The notes beneath the pieces were generated by a model. It searched no databases. It was given only the letters and a program-made list of their open reading frames with translations, and was not told the DNA's origin. From an uncultured Clostridium sp. (GTDB lineage Bacteria > Bacillota > Clostridia > Lachnospirales > Lachnospiraceae), in NCBI GenBank assembly GCA_900540335.1, contig UQFC01000128.1, positions 1 to 6,319 on the forward strand: a DNA stretch of 6,319 nucleotides, in the 5' to 3' direction. Shown here in pieces: positions 5,425 to 6,319 of this stretch. The position numbers and the translations under genes were made by a program. Each line of letters starts with the position of its first letter. Position 1 is the stretch's first letter.

Positions 5425-6303
5425 TCATTCTTCGTCTCTGCCGCTGTCATCTGACGAATCATCTCCCGCGTCATCTTCGTCTCCGCCGCTGTCATCTGAC
5501 GAATCGCCGCCTGCGTCATCTTCGCTTCCTCCGCTGTCTCCTGACGAATCGTCTCCCGCGTCATCCCCGCTTCCTGCGCTGTCTCCTGACGAATCGCTTC
5601 CCGCGTCATCCTCGCTTCCTCCGCTGTCTCCTGACGAATCGCCGCCTGCGTCATCCTCGCTTTCTTTGCTGTCTTCCGATGCATCACCTCCGGCCTCATC
5701 CTTACTTTCTGCACTCTCCTCTGAAGCATCATTCTCGTCTTCGCTGCTGTCCTCTTTGCTGTCCTCCGATGCATCATCCTCAGCGTCATCCTTACTTTCC
5801 CCGCCATCTTCTGATGCCTCGTCTTCTTCGGCATCGTCTTCGCATTCCGTGGAAGGCTTCTTCTCCTCTTCCTCCTTTTTCTCTGTCTCTTCCTCCGGAA
5901 TCTCTTCGCTTTCTTCTATATCCTCTCTATCCGTTTCTTCCTCTTTTTCCTTCTCGTTTTCCTTTTCTAACAGATACTGTCCGAGAGACTTTCCGCTTTC
6001 CTTTGCGCTGGCAGCCTCCTCAGCACTTCCGCTCAGACATACAACCGGCTGTCCGCAAAACAGAGAATAAATGCTTTCCTCCAGCCCGGCATCCTTCTTC
6101 CCTTCATTCAAAACAGCATATCCTGCCAGAATCTGCCCGTCTCCGCAAAGAGCCTTCAGCTCCTCTCCTGCTTCCCTGATATGCTTTCCACGAAGCGATT
6201 TCAGCTTTTCCTCAGCCCCTTTGTCCGGTGAAAATATCCGGATAATCCGGTACTGATCATCCAGGTGAACTACCCATTGTCTAAAGCCAATGGGCTTCCT
6301 GCT
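5425..6303 (-). CDS. Unrecognised protein with acidic Asp/Ser/Gly repeat tail, 5' part missing or frameshifted
   Basis: An open frame of 292 codons ends at TGA 5427-5425. I do not recognise the family. Counting from 6303, the first 110 or so residues look like a folded domain (QWVVHLDDQYRIIRIFSPDK; later HIREAGEELKALCGDGQIL and LFCGQPVVCLSGS). There follows a highly charged Glu/Lys stretch (EKENEKEKEEETDREDIEE and on) and then eight tandem 15-residue acidic repeats to the end. No ATG or GTG exists in this frame; the first usable start is TTG 6111, which has no clear ribosome site and would discard convincing coding sequence. The frame is closed by TGA at 6306-6304, and just upstream another frame reads YEVDEAG, so a one-base loss near 6296-6299 probably split the gene. 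No signal peptide or membrane segment is visible in this part. The bidirectional terminator follows directly. Confidence 0.7.
   Translation of the reverse strand, partial: SRKPIGFRQWVVHLDDQYRIIRIFSPDKGAEEKLKSLRGKHIREAGEELKALCGDGQILAGYAVLNEGKKDAGLEESIYSLFCGQPVVCLSGSAEEAASAKESGKSLGQYLLEKENEKEKEEETDREDIEESEEIPEEETEKKEEEEKKPSTECEDDAEEDEASEDGGESKDDAEDDASEDSKEDSSEDENDASEESAESKDEAGGDASEDSKESEDDAGGDSSGDSGGSEDDAGSDSSGDSAGSGDDAGDDSSGDSGGSEDDAGGDSSDDSGGDEDDAGDDSSDDSGRDEE
5437..5796 (-). repeat. Eight tandem 45-bp repeats coding for an acidic tail
   Basis: Eight in-frame units of 15 codons, consensus SEDDAGGDSSGDSGG. The five units nearest the stop are close copies (for example SEDDAGGDSSGDSGG, SGDDAGDDSSGDSGG, DEDDAGDDSSDDSGR). 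The three farther ones are diverged and carry more Lys and Glu (SKDEAGGDASEDSKE, DSSEDENDASEESAE, SKDDAEDDASEDSKE). A weaker half-matching unit (CEDDAEEDEASEDGGE) precedes them. The gradient suggests recent copying at the 3' end. Tracts like this change length by slippage or recombination in whole-codon steps, so copy number may vary between strains. The tail is expected to be disordered and strongly negative. Confidence 0.85.
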
Positions 6304-6319
6304 TCATCGACCTCGTAAC

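Noticed and set aside
5437..5796. Regular 45-bp repeat considered as a CRISPR-like array or iteron origin.
   Set aside because: Units are contiguous with no unique spacers, keep the reading frame and differ mainly as coding variants, so they are protein-coding tandem repeats.
5666..6179. Plus-strand Ser-rich and Pro/Leu-rich frames opposite the acidic repeats.
   Set aside because: Their monotony is the complement of the Asp/Ser/Glu codon repeats; no ribosome site or promoter precedes them.

Overview
The window looks like a low-to-mid GC Firmicute of the class Clostridia, most likely Lachnospiraceae or a close relative. The grounds are the AGGAGG-type ribosome sites, extended -10 promoters, T-tailed hairpin terminators, an SH3b-NlpC/P60 secreted hydrolase, a polytopic acyltransferase and a YmfI-type SDR. 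This assignment is inferred from protein style and was not tested by database search.

Layout, left to right. (1) 1-245, minus: the first 81 residues of a beta-glucoside/sucrose-type PTS permease (EIIB domain, phospho-Cys27), with its own promoter, an inverted repeat over the -35 box and a structured leader. (2) 401-783, minus: the C-terminal SIS half of a MurR/RpiR sugar regulator with its terminator. The DNA-binding half is absent, and the fragment abuts the 3' end of an unrelated acyltransferase gene, so this is probably a deletion scar. (3) 784-4454, minus: a tight three-gene transcription unit in the order trxB, secreted SH3b-NlpC/P60 peptidase, membrane acyltransferase (15-nt gap, then near-overlap). 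(4) 4455-4610: a divergent intergenic region with one extended -10 promoter facing each way. (5) 4611-5342, plus: a single SDR gene most like the EF-P 5-aminopentanone reductase YmfI. (6) 5372-5417: a long perfect hairpin with T-tracts on both strands, serving the convergent genes. (7) 5425-6303 (to the window edge), minus: the C-terminal part of an unrecognised protein ending in an acidic Asp/Ser/Gly tail made of eight tandem 15-residue repeats. Its 5' part seems to be broken by a one-base frameshift near 6297.

How the genes fit together: the peptidase and the acyltransferase are plausible cell-envelope enzymes co-transcribed with thioredoxin reductase; any functional tie to trxB is unproven. 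The truncated RpiR fragment lies directly upstream of the PTS gene in the same orientation, the usual position of a local sugar-responsive regulator, so its loss may have altered control of that PTS.

I found no RNA genes, CRISPR arrays, insertion sequences, phage genes or origins. No clearly new defence or mobile system is visible. The oddest items are the regulator/acyltransferase junction, the acidic repeat tail with the suspected frameshift, and low-complexity insertions in two otherwise ordinary enzymes (TrxB and the acyltransferase).
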